Under the pieces are notes generated by a model. The model saw only the letters and a list, made by a program, of their open reading frames with translations. It searched no databases and was not told where the DNA came from. The position numbers and the translations under genes were made by a program. A stretch of DNA of 64,000 nucleotides. Origin: Plecoglossus altivelis (Eukaryota; Chordata; Actinopteri; Osmeriformes; Plecoglossidae). The stretch covers positions 5,504,156 through 5,568,155 of the forward strand of contig BROE01000023.1 in assembly GCA_036571765.1 (NCBI GenBank). The letters run 5' to 3'. Numbering within the stretch: the first letter of the stretch is position 1; every line of letters starts with the position of its first letter. Shown piece by piece: positions 13,665 through 26,288 of this stretch.

Positions 13665-13990
13665 GATGCTCTAATGCTTCGCATCTATACTTATCCTCAC
13701 AGTACGACATATGCATGGCCGTCGCCACGCAAAATGCATTAGTGCGGTTTGGCAATCAAAACATGTATTATTAGCATAATTGGTTTCATGGAGGAAAAAG
13801 AAGCTGGATAAAAATAAGTTTAGCGAGATAACGATTATCTGTCCATCAGTGTGCAGACTGAGGAGAGAGGGGTAATAGAAACATATTAGTATTGTCTCTT
13901 CATGCATGGAGATGTTGTTAATTGCTCCCCTAACCAACTAAAATCACAATCAGATTAGAATTACAATAGACTTTAACTCCAGATATGCGA
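13665..13990. promoter_or_regulatory. Candidate conserved non-coding element
   Basis: Unique AT-leaning block with ACATATGCATGGCC, CAAAATGCATTAG, GTATTATTAGCATAATTGG and GTTGTTAATTGC. It has no ORF of interest and no simple repeats, unlike its surroundings. Confidence 0.35.
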
Positions 13991-15480
13991 GATAAAAGGA
14001 CGAGACCAAAACCATATACGTTATCACAAACACGCCGGCCATGAAAGAGATAGAAAATGTTTCCTATGCCGGTTTGCATGTGGTCATTCGTCTTGTTTCG
14101 CACTAATCGTGTCTTGTTTCACATCCTCTCCATAATTAGTTGGCTGCCGGCCAGTCACATAGAACGGTGTCTAGTCCACCGCCACCAGCCCCAGGGGACA
14201 CTTCAACATGGCAACCAATCCACCAGAGGAAACATTGACTTAGTTGCCGTGTCGTTGTTTGCCTTAGTCCCCACTCCGCCCCCTCTACCCCCCCAACCCC
14301 CTTTAAATGAAGGGATCCCTGATTGCGACATGGTTCGCGTTCGTCTGGATTGATCCATCTGGATCTCCTCATCCGATGGCGTCTTATGTAGATGGTTCTA
14401 TGGCCATCCACGGCAGATCATTTTCAGCGACGCGGCGCACGGTTGCATTTATACCTCTTATTGTATCCCTCCTAAAAGATGTGCACAATACCGCCTTAGT
14501 ATTTCAGCCCAAAAACGTCGTATCACTAACCCTTTGGTATTATATTTCCTCAAAAGAACGTAATACTAACTGCCCCTTATGTGTTAATTCTTCAACAAAG
14601 TTTCCGCCCCGATTACCCCTGGCTTCAGGGCTACTGGCGAAACCTGTGCAGAATTTCAGTTCCTATCTGCATGCGACCAAGACCGAAGTGTGGTGAGCAT
14701 TTATCGCGTGCCGCGTCCTGTCCGCAGCCCGCCGCCGCGCCTCGAGCGCCCGCCTTTTGGCTCACGTTTGAAAGTCCCGCCGCACGCTCAGCAAGCGTGT
14801 CGAGGGGCGCCGGCGAGCTTCTGAACGAGGTCCTCCGTAGGCTCACTAATGTGTGGTGGTCTGGGCGACCAGTATACACACGTGCGACCCTGGTGTCGGT
14901 AGTGTGTTGTCCCTTCAAGCAAGGAATCGTGTGCATCCCTCTCCCAAAACGACAACAGGTGGAGGACCCATCTGTTCTTTGAGTCCTAGAGTGCGTCTTT
15001 GTTGGCTGTCACATTTGATTGCAGGGAGAAACCACTCCTCCCCTCCCCTTACTCTCTCTCCTTTGTCCCTCTTTGGCGGCAATCCTGCCATGCTCTCTAT
15101 CGTCCTTATCCTTTCGCTCCTCCATGTTCCGATTGTTTCCTCAAGTGCGAGGTGTGGTACTTGTGATCCGGTTGAGATACCATTAGGCCTGCCTAATGTG
15201 CACAAAACCCTAAAAAGCACAGCGAAGCAACACCTTCCTGTGCGCTTGCCGGTAAACCTCCTAATCTGTTGTGCGGCAGAGGGACTTTGTGCTGGAATAC
15301 ACTTCTACGGACACTCTCGTCACTCTCTCAAATCTGACGCTGCCCGTTTCTCCCACCCTTCCAATCTGTTTCCTACCCTACCATCCACCACTTCCATCCC
15401 CATCCGTGGTCCGCCCTGCCAAAGCCACCTAGCCCTCCGACCCACCCGATTGAGGCTTGCATGAATACATGTAGTAGGCC

Positions 15481-15882
15481 TGCGAGCAGCCCGCAAGACC
15501 CTCAACCCTGGGATTCAACGCAGAGGCTTGCGTTGCACGTCTCTCTCATTAGGGCAGGCGTGTCGGTACACGGAGTCAATGGCGGAGCCAACGACAGCCA
15601 AAACAAATATCTCAAGTAATCAACATTAAAAGCAACCTGAACAGTCATCTCTGCAAGGCCTGGGAGAAATACAAAGAATGAGCCGGGTAGTTTTTTTTTA
15701 ATGTCTTTTGCTTAACGATAGAGCCGCTTTTAAGTCGATTCAAATGAAATTGCTCTTGCGGATCCTGAGCAAAGGTTCTGATGTGCATTGTTACTCCCCT
15801 CTAGTGGTGGCTGGTGGTGCCTACGTGAATCGATCAGAAGCCAAACAGAGAAGGGCTTGGACTCCGTCACTAACATGGCGCA
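15481..15882. repeat. Duplicated block, copy 1 (left of gap)
   Basis: 402 bp recurs at 16,504-16,905 with a constant 1,023-bp offset; I saw no mismatch. Both ends then continue into degraded similarity. Confidence 0.9.
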
Positions 15883-16065
15883 GTAATAGTTTGTACACTG
15901 CCTGGCCTGTGTGGAAGTACACTCATATAAGGTACACAATCCGGGTGTCAAGTAGCCTAGTAGGATAGTGGGTCGTGCATATGATCTATCGAACTCCCCC
16001 GATTACTATGAACGAATTATTTCTTTAGTCTCGTTTACCTCTCTCTCTCTCTCTCTTGCTCTCTC

Positions 16066-16369
16066 NNNNNNNNNNNNNNNNNNNNNNNNNNNNNNNNNNN
16101 NNNNNNNNNNNNNNNNNNNNNNNNNNNNNNNNNNNNNNNNNNNNNNNNNNNNNNNNNNNNNNNNNNNNNNNNNNNNNNNNNNNNNNNNNNNNNNNNNNNN
16201 NNNNNNNNNNNNNNNNNNNNNNNNNNNNNNNNNNNNNNNNNNNNNNNNNNNNNNNNNNNNNNNNNNNNNNNNNNNNNNNNNNNNNNNNNNNNNNNNNNNN
16301 NNNNNNNNNNNNNNNNNNNNNNNNNNNNNNNNNNNNNNNNNNNNNNNNNNNNNNNNNNNNNNNNNNNNN
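16066..16369. other. Assembly gap (304 N)
   Basis: Run of N directly after a CT microsatellite and between two copies of a duplicated block. Frames crossing it are not genes. Confidence 1.
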
Positions 16370-16503
16370 AGCACCCTTCCTGGGCTTGCTAAACCTTCCC
16401 ATGTGCGCAGGGGCTTTGTAATACACTCTCGTCACTCCATCTACGCGCTCCTCCACCCTCATCTCCTCCATCCATCCATCCCCGTGGCGCTGCAAGCCCG
16501 CCC

Positions 16504-16905
16504 TGCGAGCAGCCCGCAAGACCCTCAACCCTGGGATTCAACGCAGAGGCTTGCGTTGCACGTCTCTCTCATTAGGGCAGGCGTGTCGGTACACGGAGTC
16601 AATGGCGGAGCCAACGACAGCCAAAACAAATATCTCAAGTAATCAACATTAAAAGCAACCTGAACAGTCATCTCTGCAAGGCCTGGGAGAAATACAAAGA
16701 ATGAGCCGGGTAGTTTTTTTTTAATGTCTTTTGCTTAACGATAGAGCCGCTTTTAAGTCGATTCAAATGAAATTGCTCTTGCGGATCCTGAGCAAAGGTT
16801 CTGATGTGCATTGTTACTCCCCTCTAGTGGTGGCTGGTGGTGCCTACGTGAATCGATCAGAAGCCAAACAGAGAAGGGCTTGGACTCCGTCACTAACATG
16901 GCGCA
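16504..16905. repeat. Duplicated block, copy 2 (right of gap)
   Basis: Matches 15,481-15,882. The sequence after it (TAGGATAGTGGGGTCGTGC, then ATGAACGAATTATTGCTTAG) is a noisy version of that after copy 1, ending in CT repeats in both. Confidence 0.9.
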
Positions 16906-19140
16906 CTGTTTTGTCAGCCTTGTGGAGACATCTTAGTCACATGTCAAGTACTATAGGATAGTGGGGTCGTGCTTCTCGATAACATGAACGAATTATTGCT
17001 TAGGTCTCGTTCTCTCTCTCTCTTCTCTTCTCTCTCTCTCTCTCTCTCCTTTCTCCCTCTTTCCAGAAGTTATCTTCTGGTAGATCAGCTATAGTTACGC
17101 GTACTGAAACCTCTGCCTCCATTTCTTCCTCTCCTGCTTCTCCCCTGACTCCACCATGCCCCCAAATGAAGGAGGGTATCCTCCTGGCCATGTCCTCTCT
17201 CCATTCTCCTCCTTCTCTCTCCAGTCTCGCTCTTGCCACGGGCCTAGTACACCCTGTCATGGATGGCCAACTCCAACCCATAAAGCTTTGTTTTCTTTCA
17301 TGCTTGTAGGCGTACAGGCCGTGTGTGTGCGCGTCTGTGGTTGTGTTGGTGGGCGGGGGGGGGGGGGGGGAGTGAGCCAACAGCATGGATGAGCCCAACC
17401 TCCCATGTCTCTCATTTTCCTTCACGCTAGCGCACTCTGTCTTCCTCTCTCTCTCTCTATCTCTCTCTCTCTCTTCTCGCTCTCTATCTCTTCTTCTCTT
17501 CTCTCTTCGTCTTCATTCTCTCTTTCTCTCTTCTCTCTCTCTTTCAGTACCCCCTCCCCACCCTCCTGACACACTGCCTCTTAATAATTGAAGTGTGTGC
17601 TGCTACCTCCTGCACTCACACCATTAAATGGCCAAACACGACCAGGGCACAGCTGTGTTGTTTTTTTCATGAAGCATCCCAACCTGTATGTCTAACCTGG
17701 GCCCCCATGCACACGCATGTACGCACGCACAGGAACATTCCTCTGCAAGAAATCTGTTGGCTTCTGTCTCTCACGTTCTCCAAGGCTCCCCTCCCCCTCC
17801 CTCCCTCCCTCCTCCTGTTGTCACCTGGGCCCTGAGACGAGCTGCTTGTGTTAGCTGTTTCTCCCGAGGGGTGGGGGCTGGGTGGAGAGGAAGAGCGGAG
17901 CGGAGCGGGGCTGGGGGAGTGGGGGGAGGGGGGCGGAGGGCGGGGGGAGTTCTATTCGAAATCACAAACAGGTTGGCTGCTGCGGTGGGATCGCCAGGCC
18001 TAATCCCTCAGCTCGACTCTCAGAACAGACACCCCCGAAGACTGCGCTCTCCACGGTTACAGCGGGAGGGAGAAGCATCGTACCGCAGCGCAGCGCTGGC
18101 CGACGTCACGGCGGGGAAAAGAACAAACTCCCCCCACTGCCCGAGCAGAGGCTGCTTAGTCAGTTCGCTCGCCCCTGCTGTGCTGAAAAACGAGGCAGAG
18201 TGGGAGAGCAGAGGGAGAGATAAGGAGTGAGGCAGGAGGAAGAGAAAACAGGGAGAGGTGTAGCTGTGTTCCCAGTGCTGGGCCATGTCTCAAAGGAGTG
18301 GAACATAATACAGTAGTCAGCAAATACACCTACAGCTAGACCTGCGGAGGAGGAGGAGGAGGGGGAGGAGGAGGATTCTAGCCCTAAAACAAGGTCTCTC
18401 TCTCCCTCTCTTCCTCCCCCTCTCCTCCCTGACACGCAGCCATTTCTCCTCACCGCCTCCCCTTCCCCGGTCCTTCCTCTCTTCCATTACTGTATCCGCA
18501 CACTCGAATGTCCTCTTCCTGTCCCACTCGTTTTATCTCTGTGAGCTTCTGAGTGAGCTCTGAGTGTTGGGATCACCCAGAGGGCCCGTGTGTGCACCCG
18601 CTACAGCAGTGATAAGTGTCTCCCCTGGTCTACCCATAGCTGTCACCCATCTCCCTCTCATTTCATTACCTTCATCTCTCCCCCTGGACTAAGCGTAACC
18701 CGTACGGCTTTAAATGAATTATTTATGTCATTATCCTCCCTCTTTTTTTGCACTTCGTTTTTTTTCCGTACGCACTTTTTCCTTTCTTTCTTTTTTTTTC
18801 TTTTTTTTTCTTTTTTTCCCCCTACTGTCGACTAGACACTATGGCAGACTTGAACTGTACAGCGCTTAGCTGACAAATTCTCTCCCGGTATGTGAGTCAG
18901 AAACAGAAGGACTCCAACAGGGTCTGCTTAAACATTTAAAATGGAGAAGCCCACATCAAAGACAGGGCCCCACGCAATCAGTGCAGCCCCCTTCCTTTTC
19001 AATTAGCTCACAGTCTGCCGGCTGGCATGCTCACCTAGGCCTCAGCGGAAAAAGCCAGCAGTGAAATATTGATGGGGCTCGCGACGGGAGAGCAGGGCTT
19101 CCTGCTTTTGTTCCTCAGAGAGACTTTATGTGTTTAAGAT
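16906..19140. other. Non-coding interval
   Basis: No exon recognised. It contains CT repeats at 17,010-17,050 and 17,430-17,548, a G-run at 17,349-17,370, a GC-rich stretch with GAGCGGAGCGGAGCGGGG at 17,870-17,960, a (GGA)n tract at 18,343-18,376 and T/C-rich sequence at 18,740-18,825. Confidence 0.7.
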
Positions 19141-19420
19141 TTGGGTGGATGGCTAGGTGTGGGCATGCTGGCGCGTGTGTGCGTGCACACGTGTATGCGT
19201 GCGTGCGTGCATGTGCATGTGTGTGTGTGCATGAGCATGTGTGTGTGCATGCATGTGTGTGTGCGCGTGCGTGCATGCGTGTGCTTGTGTGTGCGTGCAT
19301 TTGTGTGTGTGTGTGTGCGTGTGTGCATGCGTGTGTGTGCGTGGGTGCATGCGTGTTTTTGTGTGTGCGGGCGGGTGGGCGGGCGGGCGAGCGTATGTGT
19401 GCATGCGTGTGTAAGACACC
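19141..19420. repeat. ~280-bp GT/GC/AT alternating tract
   Basis: Long (GTGT), (GTGC) and (GCAT) alternation with few interruptions, ending in GCGGGCGGGTGGGCGGGCGG. It generates many spurious Cys/Val or His/Thr open frames on both strands. Confidence 0.95.
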
Positions 19421-19900
19421 GAGTGAGAGAGAGAAAATGGAGCAATGGGAAGCGTGTAAAGCTGAGATCTGCCTTAACTCACATCATCCCTGATCATGTG
19501 AAAGAGGAACAGGTACCCTGTTAGATAAGCACCATTGTGTTTCTTTCACGGATTTCTTTCTTTTTTCTGCATTAGCATTGGTGCTACACACGTACACACT
19601 AATGGCGCATTCAATTTGACACATGCATTTCACCATGCCCATCGATGTATTGAACCTGATTTCTATGTAATTGCACAGTCAGCAAGGTTGTATTGAGCAC
19701 AGAATCTTGTCATTGTACTTGCACAGGTTCACCCATTAAAGAGCTCTCGACAGAAACACTGGAGAGTCGGCTGTAGAGTACAGCTCTAATGCACCATGTT
19801 GCTTTTAGTAAATATAACTATTATCCTTCACAAAACACTGCAAATGACTTGTGTAATTGTTTACAGGGCGGATTGTTCCAACTGGACTGTATGTTGTTCC

Positions 19901-19901
<1 letters not shown>

Positions 19902-19959
<58 letters not shown>

Positions 19960-20065
19960 TGTCTGTCTGTCTGTCTGTCTGCCTGCCTGCCTGCCTGCCT
20001 GTTTGACTGCCTGCCTGTTTGTCTGCCTGCCTGTTTGCCTGCCTGCCTGCCTGCCTTCCTGCCCG
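19902..20065 (+). repeat. (CCTG)n(TCTG)n(CCTG)n tetranucleotide repeat
   Basis: About fourteen CCTG units, six TCTG units, then interrupted CCTG with TTTG and ACTG variants. The open frames here are artefacts of the repeat. Confidence 0.97.
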
Positions 20066-20343
20066 CCCTCTGCCATTCTGTCTGCCTGTTTGTCAAACAC
20101 TTTTGCAGCCTTCAATCTCCTAGGGGCACACATAGTACTACGCAATACAGATTGAGTTGGCTACATGAGAGAGAGAGCAGAGGCAATTGATTCCGATGTG
20201 ACTGCGACCCAGAAGCTGAGGTGCGGGGTTGTAAATTCAGTCACATGATGACATGGACCCTAATGGGAGACGGGAGCGACGCACTGATATCCTTAATTGA
20301 TGGATTAGAAGGGCCCGCGCCTCTGGAGAATAAGGAAGGATGG

Positions 20344-20533
20344 AGTTGAAGAGAGAGAGAGATGGGGAGATGGAGAGGGGGAGAGATGCGCAGCACGTGA
20401 ACCGGGTGGTTAATTAAACCGGGGTATTCCCATGGAAATGTTGACGATGTTTGGGAAACAGTGGAGGGGAGAGAGAGAGACAGAAACATAGAGAAGTGGA
20501 GAGCGAGAGGGAGACGGGGAGAGAGGGATAGAG

Positions 20534-20592
<59 letters not shown>
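20344..20592. repeat. GA-rich tract with pure (GA)n
   Basis: Loose GA-rich sequence from 20,344 that becomes a pure (GA)n run at 20,538-20,592. Confidence 0.95.
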
Positions 20593-20595
<3 letters not shown>

Positions 20596-20599
20596 TGAA

Positions 20600-23500
20600 A
20601 GCAAGTGGGAGGAAGAGCCGACATGGGAAAAATGAGGGGGAAATCGAATACGTAGCCAGCATGAGGGGAGTCATTAAAATTAAAGTCATCTTTAATGAAA
20701 GTGAAGTATTCATGGAGATCAAGGCCAGTGGTTAGCTTGGATAGTTAGCATTGAGAAGAGGGATGGAGGAGGAGGGGAATGGAATAATGCCCTTGAGAGG
20801 AGAGGAAGAAGGCTGTGCTCATCTCCGGAGTAGACACAACACTGTGTCGTTCCAAAAGAGTTGGCTCTACTCAATTCTACATCTTACAATGGTGCTGTCT
20901 CTGGTAACGCTTTGCAAAGCAGGACTTCTGTCCAGATGAAACCTTACTGAACTGCCACTTGTGATGATGATGTTAGGATTAGGAATAACCTTTCATCAAG
21001 CGTCCTCCTTGTACAGTATTGCAGTGCCCGAAAGCTTGAATGGAAACTGAACGCTAAGCACACATGGCGAGAGACCGAAAGCTGTTGAAACTTTTTAACA
21101 CATTTCACACTCAGAACATGGGTTCGATTTACCACTCCGCGCTAGCATTTCCAACTGTATGAATGTTCAGAGGTGAACAGGTAGTTTTGCTTCAGCGGTG
21201 AAGACGGTTGGATGGGGGGAGGACCCCAGCGAGAGAGGGCCAGTAGTGAGGACCCCCCCCCCCCCCAGAGGAGAACAACCCTGCCTGGGCTAAACCTTCT
21301 CTTTTATCTGGGTCTCATGGCGCTCGATCAATGGAGACAGACAGATCGTTCGGCATCAAAGGGGGCGTCTGTCCAATCACATCAATCCCTTCTAAATGTG
21401 GCTTTTCATGGAACAAAGTGAGAATCTGACCATTACTAGCCAGAATACCAAACCATTTCCCAATGATTTGTGCCACGCCTTCAAAGCAAAGGCTGCAGAC
21501 CTAAAGTTGCGAAAAACGATTGGTGCGTGGTTTGAAAGAATCACGTGTTTCCTTGACGACCAACTGGTGATCCAGGGTGCTTTGCAGTTCCCACCATGAA
21601 GGGTCAGTCCAGCGTCGTGCTTGAAGCGAACTTCGCCTTTCATGTTTTAGATCCTTCTCTTTTGAGTTGGGAAAGCGATGTGCGTTCGCTGGGCACTTTA
21701 GTTCAAATGTAGCAAAGTCTCAACGTGGGGATGGTAGGACAATGATCAACATTGTTTCCCACTAAAATCACATTCCATCAGCCAATGGAGTGGATGACAA
21801 AAATGTTGAAAAGGCCCCTTCCCTGTTGTCAAGGGAATCCTCTCACTCCCCCCCCCCCCTTCTTCCTCCTCTCTGTCTCTCACGATCATCCCCCCCACCC
21901 CCAACCCGGGTTGATGAATAATTTATTCAACTTCCAGATTTGATTTCATTTTCTTCCTGTCTGAATATTGAGTGTTACCCCTCACCCTGTTTTTCTACCC
22001 TCCAACCAATATTTGGGTGGGGGTGGGGGTGGGGGTGGGGGGGGGGTGATAGAAGCCACACAGTGTTTTTTTCTTCTGTTAGAAGAGACTTGTAAAAAGG
22101 CCTCAACTTTGTGTGTTGTTTCCAGCTACCGGATGACTGTGAGCCTTGAAACGTTGTCTCAGTGCTGCCCTAAGTGCTTTGTTTTGTCCTATTGTCTCTC
22201 TCACTCTACTCCCCCCACCCCTCCAATTTTTCCTACGCTCACAACACCAGCCTGTGAAAAAGAAGACATTGACGATGGCAGGCCAAACTAACACGAAAGA
22301 GTGCTAGAGAGAGAGAGAGACGGAAAAAAAAACACAAGAAAGGAGTGAAAGGGAGAAAAAGAGCGAAAGAAAGACAGGCTGATAGCGGCATAGTGAAAGG
22401 AAGAAGAGTGTGGATGAGGATGGGAAGAAAATAGCAGACGAGAGGCAGAGATTAAAGGGAGATAATTGGTTGCTGAAACAAAGGGTTTAATGGGTGTAAG
22501 GAGTTGAAATTGCCTGGCAGTGTTGTTAAGAGGACTTCTTATGTTTAATCAGTTTTAGGCCAAAACATTTCTCGTTTCTCGTTCCATCCCTCACTTTCTC
22601 CACCTATCTCTGCCCCATCCCTGTCGCAGCTGTCTCTGCAACTTTTTCTTCCTCTCACTCTCTTTCTGCATCCCTCGAATTCTCAGTGCCACCCGCATCC
22701 CCCCCCCCCCCCCCGGACGCTCTTTCACTCTCTTTCTTCTCATTTCCTCTCTCTTTCCCTACACCAGTATCTCTCTCACTCTCTCTGAGAATCCAATCCT
22801 CCAGACAGTTTGATGTCCAAATTAAATCCTGTTTTGGAGGCAGATGAAAGTGCATAGTCGGAGAGTCAACTGTTTAAATGGGCTAAATGAGTATTTTCAA
22901 TATTTGATATCTGGATTCCAATGCACTGCGTACTGTACCGGGGGGAAAACACACACACTTACTAAAGCTTTTTTTTTTACTCTCACGAACAAATGGCACA
23001 TTCCCACAGTTGTGAAAACAAACGCGCACACGCGTTCATCAGTACGAACAAGGTTCAATTTGACACAAAGCCCCGATGAGGTAAGAGCACTGCTTGATAG
23101 CAATCAGTGAGAGGATTGTGCTATGCCAAGCGCTTCATCAGAAAGGTCTATTCATTTCTAGATACATGGCTTCATGGAAATAAACACAGGCTCGTAAGTA
23201 CACACGCGCGCGTGCACACAATTCTCCACATCTGCCTTGATAGAAATGGTCTCCGACGCATCCAACTCGATAAGATCCTTGTAATTATCCAATTGCCTCT
23301 GAAGAAACGCGTGCCACCCCTCCTCCCGCCGAGGATCGACCAATCAGGGCTCGATAAAGACAGGAAGAGGAAGTGGAAGAGAGGACAAAGACTGAGACCC
23401 TGAAGGCTCCGAGGCACTCCAGCACGTGTTCAGCTCTGCGCACTCTTTACAGATCCTCGCCTTCCGAGCGTAGTGGGGGTCCACCATTGAAATCATCGCA

Positions 23501-24568
23501 ATTTCCCATTTGTTTCCCTATCTCCTGTTCCCCACATCGCCTCCAAAGAGAGATCCGAAACAAACGCACCCCTAGGAGCCTGTTATCGGCGTGTGATTAC
23601 CGTGCATTTCCGCGACCCTATAAAAAGGGAGAGCCGCACCCGCGATGGGGAGCGACTCGGCGAGTTTGGCCATTGTTTTCGCGAAATGAGCGGGAGCCCC
23701 TGCAGAGAGCACTCCTGAATGGATTCCCAAACATCTGCCGAGCTGGAGACGCGTAAACACAAGCGAAATTCATCTCGGCGTAAGAGTGGACTGAAATCTG
23801 TGCTGCACGGGGAACGACGGCAGTGCGGTGGCGGCCCCTCCAGCGATCCGAACTGCGCGCCGGAGCGTTTAACGGTCCCCGTTGAGGTGCTGTAATAGGG
23901 CCTACTTCCTGGAATGGAAGGAGGAGAACTGTTTGTGTTTTATGTGCTGAGTGCTGTTGGATATACGGAGAATTGCATCTCTTTCCATCTCTCTCAGGGT
24001 GAATGGAAGATGAAGGGGTACCCAAGGGGTAGATGCAGGGGTAGGGACAGGTGGGACAGAGCTGAAAGCATATAGTAGAACTGTTGCTGCTACCCACACA
24101 CCCACATATATACTGAACTATAAAGACAAACACTTCACCGCTCCCATGCAAGCACATGCATCAGCAGCCAACATACAATCAGTGGGACGCGCTCGTTTCA
24201 GCACCACGGACAGTACCGCTACCCATTTCATTGCCACAGAGACGGAATGTACTTTGGGCTGAGGAGAAAACTAAAAGCTCTACAGAAACAGCTCCAACTA
24301 TTATATCAGTTTCAAATACGGCACTTCAAAATGAGAAATGAATACATATCAATGCAATGGCCTTCCTTCAAAAGATAAAGGGATACTTAGACCTACTTTG
24401 AACTCACAGAGAATAACTTGTCTATTTCGGGAATAATAACAGTGCTAAATCATAGATATCAGCTCTGCGCTGCTCGGAGGAAGACTGAGCGAGTCACACT
24501 TTGATCAGAACGTGACCCGACCCTTCCTCTGACGAACAACAGCCTTGGGATGGAAACGCTGTAATCCC
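20600..24568. other. Non-coding interval
   Basis: No exon recognised. It contains C-runs near 21,256 and 22,699-22,714, a GGGGGT cluster at 22,014-22,048, a short GA repeat at 22,301-22,320 and AT-rich TTAAAATTAAAG sequence near 20,672-20,705. A TATAAAAAG string at 23,619 has no supporting gene. Confidence 0.65.
22014..22048 (+). repeat. (GGGGGT)n G-quadruplex-prone repeat
   Basis: Four GGGTGG-type units followed by a run of ten G. Confidence 0.95.
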
Positions 24569-26288
24569 TCGCAGTCGTCAACAAAGACCAGCCTGGCTAG
24601 CGCATTTTCTGTGACTCATTAGTTAATATGCGGTTTTGAGATCGATGGGTAAATTATACACCGGTGAACTCACCCACGGCCGTGCCAAGACGAGCGCTCG
24701 ACCGCCACAGACACGCCACCGCCGCCACGGGTGTCGAGAGGGCCAGGCATCGGAGGGGCGAGACGGAGAGAAAGACGGACAGAGAAAGAGGGAGGGGGGA
24801 GTGACAAAGGAAGGAGGAGAGCCAGATGTCTGGTGCTAATTATGGGATGAGCAGCTCTTGAAATGGAGAGCCTTGTTAGGTCAAACCACATGTACATGGT
24901 ATGTAATTTCAGCACAGGCCACCTGTTAGGGTCTCCGAAAAGTTTTCAGTTTCACGATGGGGGGAAAAAAAGACACCCAACAAACGACGATTTAGGATAT
25001 GCCTTCTCACCTTCGTGACATTTGTGTCGGGGAACATCATTCTTGTTTTTCTTTCCCCGCTGATGATCCCCTTAGCAGGAGACAAGCTGTGAAATTTCTG
25101 CAAGGGATAATGCATTTACCCGTGGTCAACATCTGTTGGCGAATATTATGGTCGAAGAATGCCGCCTCCGCAGACCAATTCTCTGCCCCCACAGAACCAA
25201 TTGTTATCTTAATTTCGGGAGGACAGGAGCACACAAAACCGATAGGTGCACCCAGGAAACTCTGGGATGTGGCTAAATGGGATTTTTTTTAACAGCTCGC
25301 CTCCCCACTCTGAATGGCAATTAGCTCCATTGGTCTATGGAGAACAATGAACTGTGTTGGTATGCAGTTGGCTCCACAAAGTTAATGGACTTTTAAATCG
25401 ACCCCGCACACAAAATTCCCCTATTAACATGCTCCCCGAACAGACACCCACACCCCCTCAGTAAGTACCCGATTTTATTACAAGGTCAATTATAAGGTCA
25501 ATACCAAAATGTCAACAGCCGACCAGGAAAAATAGCATACTTTCAAACCATGTTTCACTTTAAGAGCTGTAAGTGAAGCAGGGATACATTGTTTTAGATG
25601 AGGATGGGCTGGAACAGCGTATCAAACGATCGGTTACTAGTTTTCTATCTGTGTAAGGATAACACACACATGACCAGAAGTGAAAATTACAGGAAATGAC
25701 GAGCTTCCTCAGTGATGTCTTATAGTCTAAAGTTGTTTATTTTTTACTTTTACACCTCGGAGCAGTATGATGATATGCATAGCCAAGGCTGCCGATGATT
25801 GACACTGAAATTCCTGAGGGAAACTAGATGTGTTTGTAGAGCCATAGGTCAAGCCTGAGGCTACAAAACATCAACTTGACACTAAGTGGTTGAAAGATCA
25901 CCAGAGGCAGGTTTAAGCATGGTGCAAATCCAGACGCGCATACTGTACGATAAAAAAAGACCCTGCTGGCATGTGTGGCATGTGTGTTTCTGCTGGTCTA
26001 CAAGCAGGATTACCAACTCCAAGGGGAGGGGGGGGATTTAAGTTAAGAAAGTTGCAAATTGTATCAGTGATGAAGGGTGAATAAGGACAGGGATAGAGAG
26101 AAGGGGAGGGGAAGAGAGAGAGTGTGGGGAGAGTCAGAAGAAAAGAAAAGAAAAACTGAGCGAGGGAGCGGCAGATTTTAAACCGAGCCCCCGGGCTAGT
26201 GGACTGTATCTGTCCATTTTAATTTGTTCTCCTAATTACCCGATTACTGCCTTTCACCCTATGGACGACCCTACCCCCCCCCCACACA
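24569..26288. repeat. 1.72-kb tandem duplication, copy 1
   Basis: The unit begins TCGCAGTCGTCAACAAAGAC and ends in a poly-C/CA stretch, directly followed by copy 2. It is non-coding, with AT-rich parts carrying CATTTTAATTTG and CCTAATTACC motifs. The same short spurious frames appear in both copies. Confidence 0.95.

Larger units (their letters stand above)
8230..15480. other. Non-coding interval
   Basis: No conserved exon recognised. It contains duplicated GGAGGGAGGTAGGGG units at 8,755-8,804, G- or C-runs near 11,213, 13,081 and 13,400-13,437, AT-rich candidate elements at 10,555-10,760 and 13,665-13,990, and a CpG-rich stretch at 14,700-14,840. Confidence 0.7.

Noticed and set aside
14853..15464. 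203-residue open frame
   Set aside because: No domain recognised. It crosses a pyrimidine-rich region and no splice structure supports it.
23615..23660. TATAAAAAG followed by GC-rich sequence as a core promoter
   Set aside because: No open frame, exon or transcript evidence follows on the + strand. A single TATA match is expected by chance.
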